The notes under the pieces were generated by a model. The model worked only from the letters and a program-made list of their open reading frames with translations, did no database searches and had not been told where the DNA came from. A program made the translations under genes and the position numbers. DNA of 64,000 nt from Cadophora sp. MPI-SDFR-AT-0126 (taxonomy: Eukaryota; Ascomycota; Leotiomycetes; Helotiales; Ploettnerulaceae). The stretch's first letter is position 1; the number at the start of each line of letters is the position of its first letter. This document shows, one piece after another, positions 23,196 through 37,000 of this stretch. The DNA is taken from contig JAGMVK010000010.1 in assembly GCA_020747065.1 (NCBI GenBank), forward strand, positions 868,001 to 932,000, in the 5' to 3' direction.

Positions 23196-23960
23196 ATATA
23201 TATAGCAGAGGTTATAGGTACTTAATAAAGAAGTAGCCTATTATAGCTTAGCTCGCGGATTATAAGTATTATATCTTATTAGCTAGTATTATTATACTTA
23301 TTAGGTAAGATTTCTATAAGCTCGTTAATAATAAGGAAATTCTCTTATTATTTATCTACCCTTATTTGAATTACTAAACATATTTATAGACTTAAAACTA
23401 TCCAAAAATATCCGTTAAGTGTCTATAAATATTCCTAAGTAGTCTTATAAATACCAATAAATAAATTTTCCTCTATAATTATCTTATATAAATCACAAAG
23501 GATTATTAAATTAAGGCACGAATTATATTCTAACTATATATTAACTATATAATCAGGATTATAAAAGAACAACTAAGTAAAGGCAGGGCGTTCTTATAAG
23601 CCGGGAATTAAGGGATCCTATAGGTAGTATATCTCCCTATAAGCTATAAAAGTCGTAAGGCTACGCATTAAATCGATATAGTCCTCCTTTCCAGCGTTTA
23701 TAAACGTAAATACTAACGTAGAATTATATTTATAGATATCCCGGCGGAAACTTACACTTTATAGATCCGTATTATTTAAAAGCCTCTATAAAACTAGTAG
23801 CAGTAGCTGTAAAAGGTCTAACTTAATATCTTCTTTCTTATAGTAAAACTTAAATTCCCTACTAAGTCTCTGCTTACTAATCTAGTGTAAAGCCTTGTAA
23901 TACGTATATATATATACTATCTCTCTAGTAGAAAACAGATCTATAATAGTAAAAACAAAT
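23196..23960 (-). mobile_element. Helitron relic, N-terminal part
   Basis: Minus-strand reading from about 23,960 gives the start of a Helitron protein: KALH*ISKQRLSREFKFYY (a former CxxC-like block), then NSTLVFTFINAGKEDYIDL, then ERPAFTQLFFYNPDY and YNSCLNLIIL, and a block ending VPITSAIY. These match the Helitron order S.G...D, G..P.FAQLY.YD, NP.L, then HY.LLFP. It continues in frame into 11,315 across the gypsy insertion. The start codon and the 5' TC end were not located. Confidence 0.8.
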
Positions 23961-24640
23961 TGGAAACTAAGTGGGACTAGCTCTTAAAGAACTAGTAAAG
24001 CTACCGCAGGAACTACAGAAAGAGGTATTACAAGGGGGGTATCTACAGGTATTAAAATTAAAGGAGGAGGATTTTACGCAGTTACCTAGTTTACTACTAT
24101 CTGAATATTTATCCGCTGCCGACGCTTTATAGGTTAAGGGTTATCCGTAAGAGCCGCAACTAAGCTACTACGTGTTTATTAAGGAGTATTCACGTCTAAT
24201 TCGCTAAGGGGACGTTGTAAAGTTATATTTCCCTAGGAGGCTAGTTAGTGAATAGCCTGTAAATGCGTTATTAACTATACTATATACTTGTAATATATTT
24301 TATATTATTCTTTAATATAATTTGTCCAAAAATCTTACGTAAGGCGATTTTAATTATATCTTATACACTATTAAGATAAAGAAAAGTCTATTACTTTAAG
24401 GTAAATTAATTATTAATATATTTCAGGAGTTAGAAAATATATTATAAGTAGCTACAGCCTCTTATAAACGTGTAAGCCAAGGATTTTAGTATTCTTACCT
24501 TCGTATAGTCCGCAAACGTATAACTAATTAACGTACTTCATATAACTAGTTTTTTAATATAGAGATCCATAAATCGCTTAATATAAGATAGATTTGATCG
24601 TAATCAGTCTGCAGATCAATTACTAAGTTTGAAGAACATG
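23961..24640. other. Unassigned AT-rich stretch
   Basis: No reading frame here could be tied to a family. It contains the Helitron's upstream side and presumably the junction with the piggyBac-like element. GC rises near 24,600-24,780, where the piggyBac frame ends. Confidence 0.3.
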
Positions 24641-24739
24641 ACTACCTCTTGCTCCAGTATCCCTTCGTGTGGCAGCTCGCTTACAGGTTTTAGCGTCTTG
24701 GCAGGTAAATCCTCCACTAAAATATGAGGGCATTCAGAC

Positions 24740-25957
24740 TAGAATCATAACATCTCTATTCTACACTATGATACCGGGCAAAGCAGGAGTTATCTTTACA
24801 TAGGGAGACTATACAGACTTTACAGCTAAATATTAATTCTTTCTTATATCCGGATCCCTTTATATTTAGTAGGATATTTGTTAAAAGCTCACTTAAAACC
24901 TTCTTCTGTACTTACCGGGATATACCCTCTTTTTAATATATAACACACGCTCTAGAGTACTCTATACGCGATAAGGTATAGTCTCCTCCCTCTAGTATAA
25001 GCTCGACAGCGAATATTACAGATCTTTTATATTTTAGGCGATCTTAAGTAGTAAGAGTGAAATAATATTAAACTAGCTCTATTCTAAACTTTATCTAATT
25101 AGTCTACTTCTCTTCTAGTAGTACTTTGGAGTGGAAACTAAGCTTATAAGCGTTAGTAATCGCTATATCTTTAATCTAAGTAGTTAAAGATTACTAATTA
25201 CTTATTAAATAAAGATACTTTAAGGTATTACCTTTCTTAAGTTGATTTCCTTAATTTATAGTACTTATTTAGTAGTTATAATTGTCTTTGTACTTAGGAA
25301 TCTTAAGCTAGGCTTAAGTATACGTTCCAAAGGGTATATAAGCTGTTTTCTATGAAGTAGAGGTCTTAGAAGGTCGCCGGCGAAGTCTTTATACTTTCCT
25401 CTAAGTATTAGAGTATATTAATATTAAGAGTACTAAAGTATTATCTTTCCACGCTATTATATTAATTAAGTTATCTATAATTACTTCTATATAAAGTATA
25501 CCTTAAAGGATTTCATTTTTCTTTATATCTTTAGTCTTTATTTAAGTAAATCGCTTTAAAATACTACTTTTAGCTATATACGTACTTATAGCCCTCTACT
25601 CACACTCTCTACTATACTTCAAGAGCTTAATATTAGTAAATAAGTTATTAAGGTAAATAACGTAACCTTTACCTTAATTCAGAAGCCTCTCTATTACGTA
25701 CGTAATAATAGCTAAAGAAGTATTCTTCCCTAGAGCCCTAAGTTAAGAGACTTTCTATAAGCTAAGCCTACCCTATTCCAGATTATTAATTTTCGTACTT
25801 TTCTAGTAGAAAACCTAGTTAAAAAAGAAACCCTAATTAGTAAGGACCTATATCTTATAGCCCTAATTAATTAGCTTCCCTAAGATCTTTAATATATTCT
25901 TTAAGCAGCTCTAGAAACGTAATATAGCCTTATCTACAGTAATATCCCTCTTAGAGA
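24740..25957 (-). pseudogene. piggyBac-type transposase relic, catalytic and C-terminal part
   Basis: From 25,957 leftwards the minus strand reads RDITVDKAILRF (first catalytic Asp block VDEAI, Glu changed to Lys, 25,926-25,947). It then gives YKIQVLTNQGFFFQLGFL (fungal piggyBac YKIWVLANQG), then YLNNLFTNIKLLKYSRE near 25,610-25,665 (D-N-L-F-T, Asp to Asn). Next come RRPSKTSTS and IPFGTY, and a Cys-rich end (CKVCIVSLCKDNSC near 24,770-24,830), the usual zinc-binding tail. Several small frame changes and many RIP stops are present. It continues on the far side of the second copia element (33,573 rightwards). Confidence 0.75.
25953..25957. repeat. Target-site duplication AGAGA, left copy
   Basis: AGAGA directly before copia copy 2 is repeated at 33,573-33,577. 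Rejoining with one copy restores the piggyBac frame through I-S-K-R-D-I-T-V-D. Confidence 0.85.
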
Positions 25958-26172
25958 TATTGGTCCACAGGCCTATACAGGACATGTCTCAGCTAGAATA
26001 GGGGGTAGGACTACTTGCGGAGGCGATTTAGTAGCGTTTCGAAGGTAGTATATAGTCTAGTATCTCCTACTTTCTCTTAAAAATACATAGATTTTTTATA
26101 CTATTAAGCTTAATATATATATATATAATATTTATATTTAATTCTTAGCTTATATTTAGTATTAAATTAATA
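25958..26172 (+). repeat. 5' LTR of copia copy 2
   Basis: 215 bp, TATTGGTCC...TTAATA. The first 60 bases are nearly unmutated while the rest is strongly AT-shifted. Confidence 0.9.
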
Positions 26173-29100
26173 TTAATTAGTAGTTAATATATATTATAGA
26201 GTAGATAAGTTATAGTAAGAAAAGCGGCGACTTTAATATTAAGTACTTAGTTATACTTAATAAATAACTCTTTAAAACTAAATTAATAAGTAGTGATTCA
26301 GGAGTAAAAGATAAGTATTATATTTAGATTATAAATCTTATATACTTATATATATAATAATAGTAGCGATTCCTCTTTAATAATTATTAAGTTAATTATT
26401 TAACTCTAGCTAAAGAACTTTTAAGTAAATAATATTATATTTAGGAGACTACTGATTTAAATATAAATTATAGCTAAAAAAAATACTAACTATTTTAGAC
26501 TAAAAGAAAAGAGTAGAGGAGGAAGAGAAAGTAGTAAAAGTAGTATAGATAAAGCTAAAGCTAATAGAGGAACTACTAGAGGATCTAATAAAGCTTTTAT
26601 AAGAGTTTTAGAAGCTCTTTTGTAATAGTAGTAAGAAAAGCAAGTTCCTTTTTTAAAATTACTAAAAGTACTTTAGAAATTAGTCTTTTTTCTATTTTTT
26701 TTAGATAAGGAAATTAAAGTAGATTATACTATAAGATATATTATAAACTAATAGTATTTATATATAATAAGATAGAGTACTAGTATCTATTATATTAGCT
26801 TAAATAGTATAAACTAAAGATAATATTTAGCTAGAGAATTAGTTAAGGTTATAGATTTAGAATTCTCTTAAGATAGTACTAGATTAGATTCAGAGTACTT
26901 ACTAAGTAATAACCTTAACTACTTAAATACTTTACTAGAGAGTACTTCTACTATATTAATATAATAAATTAATAATAATAATTAATTCTATTAAATTAAT
27001 TCTTCTAGAAGAGGAAAAGGGAATATATTAATATATTTAGTTAAGAAGTAATTTCCTAAGGGCTAAAGTATCTTAGAGCTTAGATAATTTTATTACCTTT
27101 ACTTATATAAAACTTACTATTCTAAATAACGATTTATATAGTATAATACTACTAATTCATATAAAGAGAAAGTTCTTATTTACTCCTAAGAAAGGACTCC
27201 TAAATATAGCACTAATATAGAGACTAAATAAGAATCTATTACTAAATCTAATACTAGCCCTAAATATATACTCGTAGGATAAGTCTTTACCTTTATTTAT
27301 AAGACCTAGACTTAATAGATTATATATAGAGTAGATATAACTATTTTAGTATATCTAAGATATATTAATATAAGGCTAATCGAAGTCTTTAGTAAGCCTT
27401 AGTAAGATATATATAAAAGAGATTTAGTATAGTAAGTTTAAAGATTACTTAAATAAGAAACTATATATTTTTACTAATTTCTACTAAAAAGCTAGTATTA
27501 ATTATAATATTTAGTACTAAGTATTTCTAATAATACTTTAGAATAAAGTAAGTTTATATTATTATTAGTACTTATAAAATAAGGGATATAAATATAATAA
27601 TCTTATTAAAGTAATATATACTAACTTTAAAATAAAGAAGAGAGCTAACTAATTCCTTAGCTACTAGTTTAGCCTAACTTTTTTATTATTTTAAGTTAAG
27701 TCTTACTAAAAAGGGAGGCTAATTTTAGTTTAGTTAAAGAACTTTATTAAAGAACTATAAAGTATCTAACTTAGCTTTAAAAATAATAATATATAAAATA
27801 ATAAGATATTACGTAATAAGCTTATATAAGGAATATCTAAAAACCTACTCTTTAAAATAGCGTTATTTTAAGTACTACTTATATTCCCTATATTAATAGA
27901 TAGCCTTTGTATAGTTTTAAGCGTAAAAATAATCTATAAGTTAGGATTATAAGTAGGAAAATACACTAGATTAGGACTAAATTACTATTATTCCTATATA
28001 GTAGACGAAAAAGTCTTTTATTTAGATCAAAGGATAAAGTTTTTAGTAAGTAATAAACATAGAACTAAATTGCAGCCTAAACTAGGTTATATAAGGTATA
28101 TTATCTATAAGAAGATAGATTACTATAGTAGCTATTATTCTAATAAGAAGTAGAGAGTATTAAAAGTAAAGTACTTTACTAAGTATAAAGTAGAAGATAT
28201 AAAGGTAATTAATAATTCTTTTAAGGCTTACTTAGCGTATACTAAGGGAACTAAATTAGATTTAGATTAGAACTAAGAAGGTCTTAAAATTTAGAAAGAT
28301 AATCTAGATTCCTAGAATTCTAATACTTTATTATATTTTAATAATTTATTAACTAGTTCTAATAGTGGGAATAAAGACAGAAAGGCTTTCTTTACAACCG
28401 TGTTTATAGTAAGTGAGATAGAGTATAATATATAAGACGTAATAAAAAGGCTTAATAAATAGAAGGCGTTATATATACTAGAGAGTAGAATTTAAAAACT
28501 ACCCTAGGAAGAGAGGTATATAATATAATAGATAGATTAATTCTTTTAAGATCTTCTTATTAATATAGGAGTATTTAGTAAGAATATAGAAAGTATTAAT
28601 TAATTATATATATTATAATAAATTCAAAATATTAAGTATAATACTAGTTAATTAGGTAGGAGTCAGATCTAATTTAGAGTTAGTTCTTATACTTCCCTAG
28701 GGGTTACTATAGTAGATACCCTAGTTAGGGTTTTAGACTTCTATATTATGAATATAGACGTGCTATTCTTAGTATGTTTATAATAGCTAGATAAGATAGG
28801 TGTATACTATAATAACTTATAGAATATATTAGTTTAGGGAGATAAGAGGTACTTAATTATACGAAAGAAGAAGCACTTATAGCTTCTTTTAGACTAGTAT
28901 TATTAACTAATCGAACCTTCAGTTAATATAATCAGCTAGTACTATTTAATAAAGGTAGAGATTCGTCGGCTTTATAGACGATTTAGCTACTTATTAATAT
29001 AATATCTGTAGTATTTATTAAACTAAGTTAGCCATAAGTTTAATTATAATATTATATTATAGGTTAAAGAGATGTATAAGTACTACTAGAAATATATAAA

Positions 29101-32100
29101 TACTTTATATAGATTCAGATTTAAATTATAAAATAATATAGACTTTAACTATATAGTTTATATCGATATTATATAGTTTAGAGAATAATATACACTTTAT
29201 ATAGTAAATAAGGCTATAAGATTTAGAGCTATAAAACTACTCTAAAAGCGCTTTAGTTCAGCTATAACTCGAGTCACTTTTAATATATTTAAATTAGTAT
29301 AAATAGATATATATATTAGACCCCCTGACTTTATTATCTATAACTATAGAATTAACTTTAATTCTACGGAGTTTCGGAGTATACTTAGAGCTGTAAGGAG
29401 TATACTTAAACTTATCTTAATAGAAGTATACTACTTAATTAGTAAGGTAGAATAATATTATTATCTACTCTAATATACTTACGAAATTATTATAGAAGAG
29501 TACTTTAATATAAGTAATAAGGATTGCTTATAGATAGCTATTAAAGTTATTAATAATATAGCTAGACTAAATAGCTTAATCCTTACACTTCTTATTTTCA
29601 GTACTTACTTAAAAATAATAAAAATAAATCCTTTAAACTTATTTATCTAATAATATATAGAGACTATTAAGAGAGCTATAATAAAGGTACGCTAAATACA
29701 TGTAAAATAGTAAGTTAATAATACGCTAGTAATCTATAATAGCCCTAGTATAATATATATTTGTAATCTTAAGCTTTAAGATTAAGTATTAGTCTAGCGT
29801 AAAAAGAAGGGATAGAAAGAACTCTATACTTTCTTAAGAATAAAAAGCGAAGTATATAAAATAAATATAAATAATAGTAAAATACGTATATTTCATTTAA
29901 TATTAGTATATCTATTTAAGATAAATATATCTAGTATTAAATAAAAAAAAGAAAAATTACTAGATATAATCTATAAGCTTAGCTCACTAATTTAAAAAGC
30001 TTATAAAACTACACTAAAAGCCCCCTAAATTACTATTAAAGTCCTATTTATAAAGCTAATCCTAGGACTACTAATAATTAATAATAATTATAATACTAAA
30101 GTGTTTCTAACTAAGAAGAAGATAAGAGATTAAGAGCTATTAATTAAGCTATATATAAAAGGTAAGATTACTATACTTAGCTTACTATTTCAGTAATCCT
30201 AATAAACTAAGTATAAAGCTCTTATTAAGAAAGGTGTTTTTATACTAATTTCTAAAGGCGATCTTAAAGTAAAAGACTACTACATCTTTAAATTAAGGAT
30301 AATAAATAAAGTAAAAAGTAAGGAATTTATAATATTATATAAGAAATTAAGGCTTATTATCTAATACTTTAATAATAAAAGTAAGAAGAAGATATTAACC
30401 TAGTTTTCTATTATCTAATAAGTAAGTTAGAGATTACTTATCTCCCTAATTGTAATTATAAAGTACCTGAATTAAGTCTAAAAGAGGTCTAGTATACATT
30501 TAGTAATTTAAGATATTACCTAGGCTTATATCTAATTAATAATAAAACTCCTTTAGAATATTTTTATATAATTACTAAAAGAAATCGTAGATAAATTCCC
30601 TCTTAGTATAATATTTATAGTAATACTCCTTCTCTATAGTATATTAGAATCCGGAAATTACTAGTTTAATACCTATTATAAGTATTATATAAAAAGGCTC
30701 TAGATAGAAATATTAATATATAACCCTTACTTACTAATTAGTACTAAAGAAAGCTACGAGTTTAAAGTTATTAAAATATAAATAAATAATACTCTTATCC
30801 TTAGGGATAATAACTTCTTAGTAAGAGAGTAGAATAGGATTATAGAAGCTAATTTTCTAATAAAGTTAATTTAGGTCCTATTTCTCTTTAAATTTATTAT
30901 ATTTAATAGATATACTATTACTTTAGATAAAGATAATATTTATATATTATAGAAAAGGTAAGAAGTAAGACTAGAATTAATTAATATAAAAGCACTAGAT
31001 TATAAGAAGGCCTATATAAAGTAATATACTTATAGAGCTTATATTATAATGATTTACTAACTAAAAGCTAACTTTAATCTATTAGTAGTAGCGTAATATT
31101 AGGATCTAATAATTAATAATACTAAAGCTTTAAACTAATACCTTTAATAATAGATAAATAATATAAAGAAAAGTTTATAATATATACTAATTAATTTATA
31201 TTATACTAAACTTTATATTTTTATTAATAGATTATTTATTAATAATAAGAATCTAAATTTATAGATCAGATTTCTAGTAGTAATTAAAATAGAAATAGAG
31301 GGGGATACGGAATTTATCCTCTCTAGTAATATTATTTATATAAGCTCTATAAAGTATAAGAGAGTAACGCGTATTATACTCGCTTTAGAGCTATATACTA
31401 TAATAGTAGAAATTAATATATTAATTACCTTAAGAATTACTATTAATATAATAACAGATAAGCTTAGATTACTATAGCTTCCTATTATAGTATATATAAA
31501 TTCCTTATCTCTTTATAAGTATATTATTAAGCTTAGTACTATAAAGAAGAAACGTTTAATAATTAATATAATAGTAATTTATTAATTATATAAGCGTAAG
31601 AAGTTAATAGAGATTCGATAGATTAATAATACTTATAATCCTACTAATACTATAATAAAAATAATACTAAATAAAACTCTTTAAGAACTAATTAATACTA
31701 ATACCTTAACTATGAAGATAAAGGGTTAAGTTTAGAGGCTATTTAATATTAATTTAGAAGCTAGTTTAACTTATAATCTAGGCTTACGAATTAATAGTGC
31801 TAATTTAGTAGAGTAATAGAGAGGTTTTAAGTAAGAGATAATTTTTCTTTTATTATAACTTCCTTATAACTCTTATTAATTACTTATAATTATTTTCAGT
31901 TATATTTAAAATATAAAAGAGAGAATAAGTTTAATTTATAAGTAATTACCCTCTGATTCAAAGTATTAATAAGTAGCCTTATAATAATACTCTAATAAGG
32001 ACTAAGTATTAGTTTCACTATAAGAAATTACTCTTATATACTAGTATAAAGAAAGTACTACTACGAAGAACTAACTACGAAGTCTTTCTGAAATAAGGCT

Positions 32101-33357
32101 TATTTCCTTACTTATAAGTAGTACTTAGATTAATTAATATATTACTAAATTCCTCCTCTCTTATATTACTTAAGTAACTTCTACTTTGATTTCTCTTTAC
32201 TTAAGAGCCTAAACCTTCTTTATCTCTATCTCTATTATCTCTTATAAAGGTCTTATACTTAATATTACTATAATAAGATATAATAAAAGCTATAGCCTCC
32301 TTAACTCACTTCTCTATATAAAAAAGGATCTACTTATAGTTTTATAGAAGTTTTAGTTAAATAAGAACTAAAGTATATTTAGTAAAGATTTAAAGTAAAA
32401 GAAAAGAGGATTACCTATAAATTAACTTTAAGTAAGATCTACTATCTTAGTATAAAGAGTATAAGTCTTCTCTAATAATACTAAACTTATCTTATCCTAA
32501 GTCTTTAGTAACTTAGTAGCTATAATCTGGAGTTCTATATTAATAGCTATAGTAGTAGTAAAGATAATAATAGTATCTTTATTAATAAGGATATAAGTGA
32601 GTTTTTAGTACTTAGTATTTAAGAATTAAGGGATCTATAAATAAATTAGTTATAGATTATATTTAAGGTAATTTAGAATTTAAGATTAGAAAAAGAGAGG
32701 GAGGATACTTATAGGATTATATAGGGATTTCTTTTTAGTATAGTATAAGTATTTCTTATTCTCTTACTTATTAAAGGAGTAAATATAGTTCGATTTCTTT
32801 ATTAGGAGTTAGATATAATAAATATAGTAGTTTTAGTAGGTAGTAGTAAGCGCTCTAAATAGTATTAGTATAAGTACTATTTATATTAGTATTTATTTTA
32901 TTACTAAATTACTTATAATTCTTTTAAATTTCTATACTTACTTTTACTTATTTAATTTAGTATAAACTATAGTAAAATATTAGTGAATATCTCTTAAGAT
33001 TAAAGATTTATATACTTATAAGTAATTCTTTAATATTTACTTAAGAAGAAAGAGCTTTAGAATAAAAAGAGATCTCAGTTTTATATAGCTAATAATAGCC
33101 TTGCTTAGTATTTATTTACTTACTATTATTTTCTAATAAGTTGTATTAACTACTTCCGATATATAGCTTTCAGGCTATAACTGGAGGTCTTTTAAACTAT
33201 AGTACTTCTATAGCTCTATACTTAGTATACTTATTTTACCTTCTTTACTTATATAATTACTCTTTATAACTATTTTTTTTCTTATAATTAAAATAAAGAT
33301 TCGCTTTTATAATAGAGATTCGCTTAGAAATTATCTTTCTAAAAGAAGATTTACTAG

Positions 33358-33572
33358 TATTAGTTTATAAACTTATATAAGATATATCTTAGCTAGAATA
33401 AGGGATAAGACTACTTATAGAGGCGATTTAGTAGTGTTTCGGAAGTAGTATATAGTTTAGTATGTTCTGCCCTCTCTTAGAAATACACAGATTTTCCATA
33501 CTATTAAGCTTAATATATATATACATGATATTTACGTTTAATTCTTAGCTTATATTCGGTATTAAACCGACA
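33358..33572 (+). repeat. 3' LTR of copia copy 2
   Basis: 215 bp, TATTAGTTT...CCGACA. Opposite to the 5' LTR, the left part is mutated and the right part (from about 33,440) is well kept. Confidence 0.9.
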
Positions 33573-33842
33573 AGAGATCTATAGCTTTTAAGAGGTTTCC
33601 TAAATATAGGTATTTAAGGATTCTAACTAAAGGTACGTTAAATTAAAGTCCAGATTATAAATAACCTACTTACACGATTAAAGATAGCTTTAAAAGTATA
33701 ATCCGGATTTATACTATAGAGTTTAAACAAAGTATATAATACTTTAAACCTTCAAAGGCTTATAATAGCTATAAGAGTATGATCTAGCTACGTAAGGTCT
33801 TCTAATTTCTAGTAGTCCCTTACTTTATTTTCTGTATAAATA

Positions 33843-33873
<31 letters not shown>

Positions 33874-34070
33874 TCCAATATATTCGTAAGCTTTAATAAC
33901 TATTATAGAATACTAATTATTAATCTAAGCATATATTAGTACTTAATTTAACTTAAATCTCTCTTAATATTTCCTCTCTTTACAAGTATTTATATTATTA
34001 TATATAATTCGAATTTAATCCTCTAGGAAAAATAGTAAAAATAATCTCTAGGCGTTGATAGGCTTAATAT
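33573..34070 (-). pseudogene. piggyBac-type transposase relic, upstream part
   Basis: Minus-strand reading towards 33,573 gives LQLESLNTYIQETS, then K-L-stop-I-S-K into the first catalytic block on the other side of copia copy 2. This fits the stretch before VDEAI in fungal piggyBac proteins (E-L-W-x-P then the Asp). Upstream of about 33,800 I see only a TA microsatellite and no clear N-terminus. Confidence 0.6.
33844..33873. repeat. TA dinucleotide microsatellite
   Basis: About 13-14 uninterrupted TA units in AT-rich debris. Confidence 0.8.
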
Positions 34071-34073
34071 AGA

Positions 34074-37000
34074 TGTTACGAATACTCCTAAGAGGTCGCG
34101 GGGCCCTAGGAGGAGAGATCCTGTAAGTAGGCGCACTTCTGGGAACTAGGCAGCTCCTAAAAGCACAGCTCCCTAAAGCCCAGAGGCTCTAGAAAATATA
34201 AGTCACTTAGTTATAGTTTATAATAGTATCTTAAGATATAGTAATTTAGTTATAGATTTTTATAGTTAGGGTTATGTAATAAATTCCTAAATCTCTGAAT
34301 CCTTTACTTATGAAAGGGATTTAAGGATCTAAGAATCTAGGACTTTAAAAGATCTAAAGGATCCTAATATAATAAGGATTCTATATAAGTAAATAGTATT
34401 TTCTATTATAAATAGAAGCCTTATACTTAACTTAAATATAGTATTATTATATATACTTAGTAATTTATAATAGTTATTAGTCTTAATTAGTAATAGTATC
34501 TTTACCTACTAATTTACTAATCTTCGCACTCTTAAGTAATACTAGCTTGATTATATATTATACTTTAAGTACTAATACTAACGAGTACTGGCGTATACGT
34601 TAAATTAAGAATATCTTCTGTCTTAGGAAGTACTTAAAGCGCTGCTACAGCGATACTCGTACTATCGACTATTACTACTAGTAATAAAGCACTTATAGGA
34701 GAGATTAATAAGAACTTTAAGTATAAAAGTATTAAGCTTTTTAATAGTAAGAGAAACTACCTTTACAGGTTCCTCTTATAGCTATAGCTATATATTAAGT
34801 TTAATAAAGAGCAGTTTAAGTCTAAGACTAAGTAAGTCTTATAAGCTATAATACTCCTTAAAGGAAAAGCTATGAATTAGATTAAAGGATTCTTAAAGGA
34901 CTACCTCTCCTAGAGTAATAAGAATGGAATTATTAATAAATAAAAAGTAAAAGATATTACTATTAAAATCTTTAGTACTTAGGAAGGATTTATTACTGAA
35001 ATTAAAGTAAACTTCGGAGTTATAAATAAGAGAAGAGAAGTAGAAAGGGCTATTAAATCTCTTAAGTAAAAAGGATTAGCTACTACGTATACTTAAGACT
35101 TCTAACGCTACTCTACTTATACGGAATAGGAAGATAAAGTACTTAACTACGCTTACTAAAAGGGACTTAAAGATTTCGTTAAGAACGAGCTCCTCTAGTA
35201 TAGCGGCACTATTAATAACTTAGAGTAACTTATTAAAGCTACTTATAAGATTAATAACGATTAGTATAAGCGTAATATAAAGAAAAAAGGAAAGTATAAC
35301 TTAAATTACTAAAGAATAAGGGAAGGCAGGACTAGGGAAGATAATAACTACTCGTGTAAAATAAACTACAGGAATCCTATAGAACTAGATACTACTTATA
35401 AAAAAGAATTATCGCTATAATAGCGAAATAAGCACTTATAAGATTAAACTTATTTCAACTGCGGAAAACCCGGCTATATAGTACGAAATTGTAAAGGCAG
35501 GGGAAAACGATCTTAAGAATACTCGCTAGGGAAATAACTAAATGCTACTATATAGGGTAAAGGGGATTATAATAAACTAATAATGCTTAACGCTATATAG
35601 GCGTAGGAGGACGTAGCAGAGGCACTGGCTAAGGTAATATAAGACCTTAGCTTTAATAAAGGAAAGGGTAAGGGCGATAGCGAGGATAAGTCTTTAGATA
35701 ATGTCTTCCTATCCGACACCTTGGAAATATTACTAGAGGAATACCTTATCTGCGATATAGCTAGTAGAAGGAAACTAGTTTAGATTACGGCTTAGGAGGC
35801 GCGAGCTCTCTACGATCGCGATTATAAGGAGGCTACGGATTAATACCTCGCTACGTAGAAAGTAGGCGAGGCTATATAATATTAGAAGGCTAAGAAGAAT
35901 ATATATACGAAGTATATAATATGAATTCATACTATTATTAGCGATTATAAGGTAAGATATGATAAGAATAACGCCGCGACTCACTAAAGCTAATAATACT
36001 AGGAGGTATTCACGTAAAATATGGAATATATACTTAAGCTTAGAATAGAGTTTAAGATCTATAGGAAAGAACGAAATAGATATAAAGGGGAGATACGTAA
36101 ACTTTAAGGGGCTAGAGATATTATGGAGATTAATTACCCTTGTTACGTAAAACTCGTATAGTTATTCTATTAGAACTACACATATATAGTTCATTACTTT
36201 AGTAAGATTAATAGGGATTATTAGCTATATTATAAGGCATCTATATTCTTTAATAACGAATCGCTCCTTTTTACTAGGGAATTACTAATAGTACTTGAAC
36301 TTTTAAAAAACTAGAAGACTTTGCTAATAATAAGCTACTAATAAGTATTTATAAGGAGCTTAGGACTTTATATAATAGAGAATTATATATAATAGGGAGA
36401 GGATAGTAACTTTTCTTAACTGTTTATATTAACGGACGAACACTTAGAGTAATAGTAGACTCTGAAGTAATAGGTAATTTCATAGATTAATAGATAGCCT
36501 TAAGCCTTAGGTTTAAGCTAATTAGGAAGGAACACTTATATTATCTATTCGCACTAGATAGGGACGCTATTAGATCCTTAAATAAGTAGGTGACCCTTTA
36601 AACTAAATAGCTAATTATAAAAACATTGCAAGAATATACTAAAGATATTGAATTCGATATTATTAACTTAAGAACTTATAAGCTAGTACTTAATATACTA
36701 TAATTATTACTCTATAATTCTACTATAGACTAGTAAAGGGAGTGAATTACTTTAAACTATTATTAGTGCAGAAGCGACCGCAGGATACTTAATTAGAGAG
36801 CTAATACTTTGAAATAAGAAGAATTATGTACTATTCTCTTAACTATTAAGGACCCCGCCTAGGCCTTTGCGCTAAAGCAAATACTAGTAGTATATAAGGA
36901 ATATGAGTTACTATTTCTTAAAGGACCTAAGAATAAGGCTCTTCTAGAGCACTAACTATAGGATTATAAGATACCCCTAGAACTAGGAAAGATACCTAGC

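Larger units (their letters stand above)
25958..33572 (+). mobile_element. Complete Ty1/copia LTR retrotransposon, copy 2 (heavily RIPed)
   Basis: Same family, orientation and almost same length (7,615 bp) as 2,198-9,810, with AGAGA duplications. Base-by-base reading against copy 1 shows mainly C-to-T and G-to-A, most often at CpA and CpG, with CpT and CpC largely kept. All domains can still be traced (integrase block near 28,970-29,300, RT near 30,250-30,960, RNase H near 31,300-31,700), but few codons for Gln, Trp, His or Cys are left. A few sites have G here and A in copy 1, so copy 1 was also hit independently. Confidence 0.92.

Noticed and set aside
35775..35984. A 69-codon hydrophobic minus-strand frame
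   Set aside because: It is opposite the gypsy gag-protease frame, and its Ile/Leu/Ser content mirrors AT-rich plus-strand codons.
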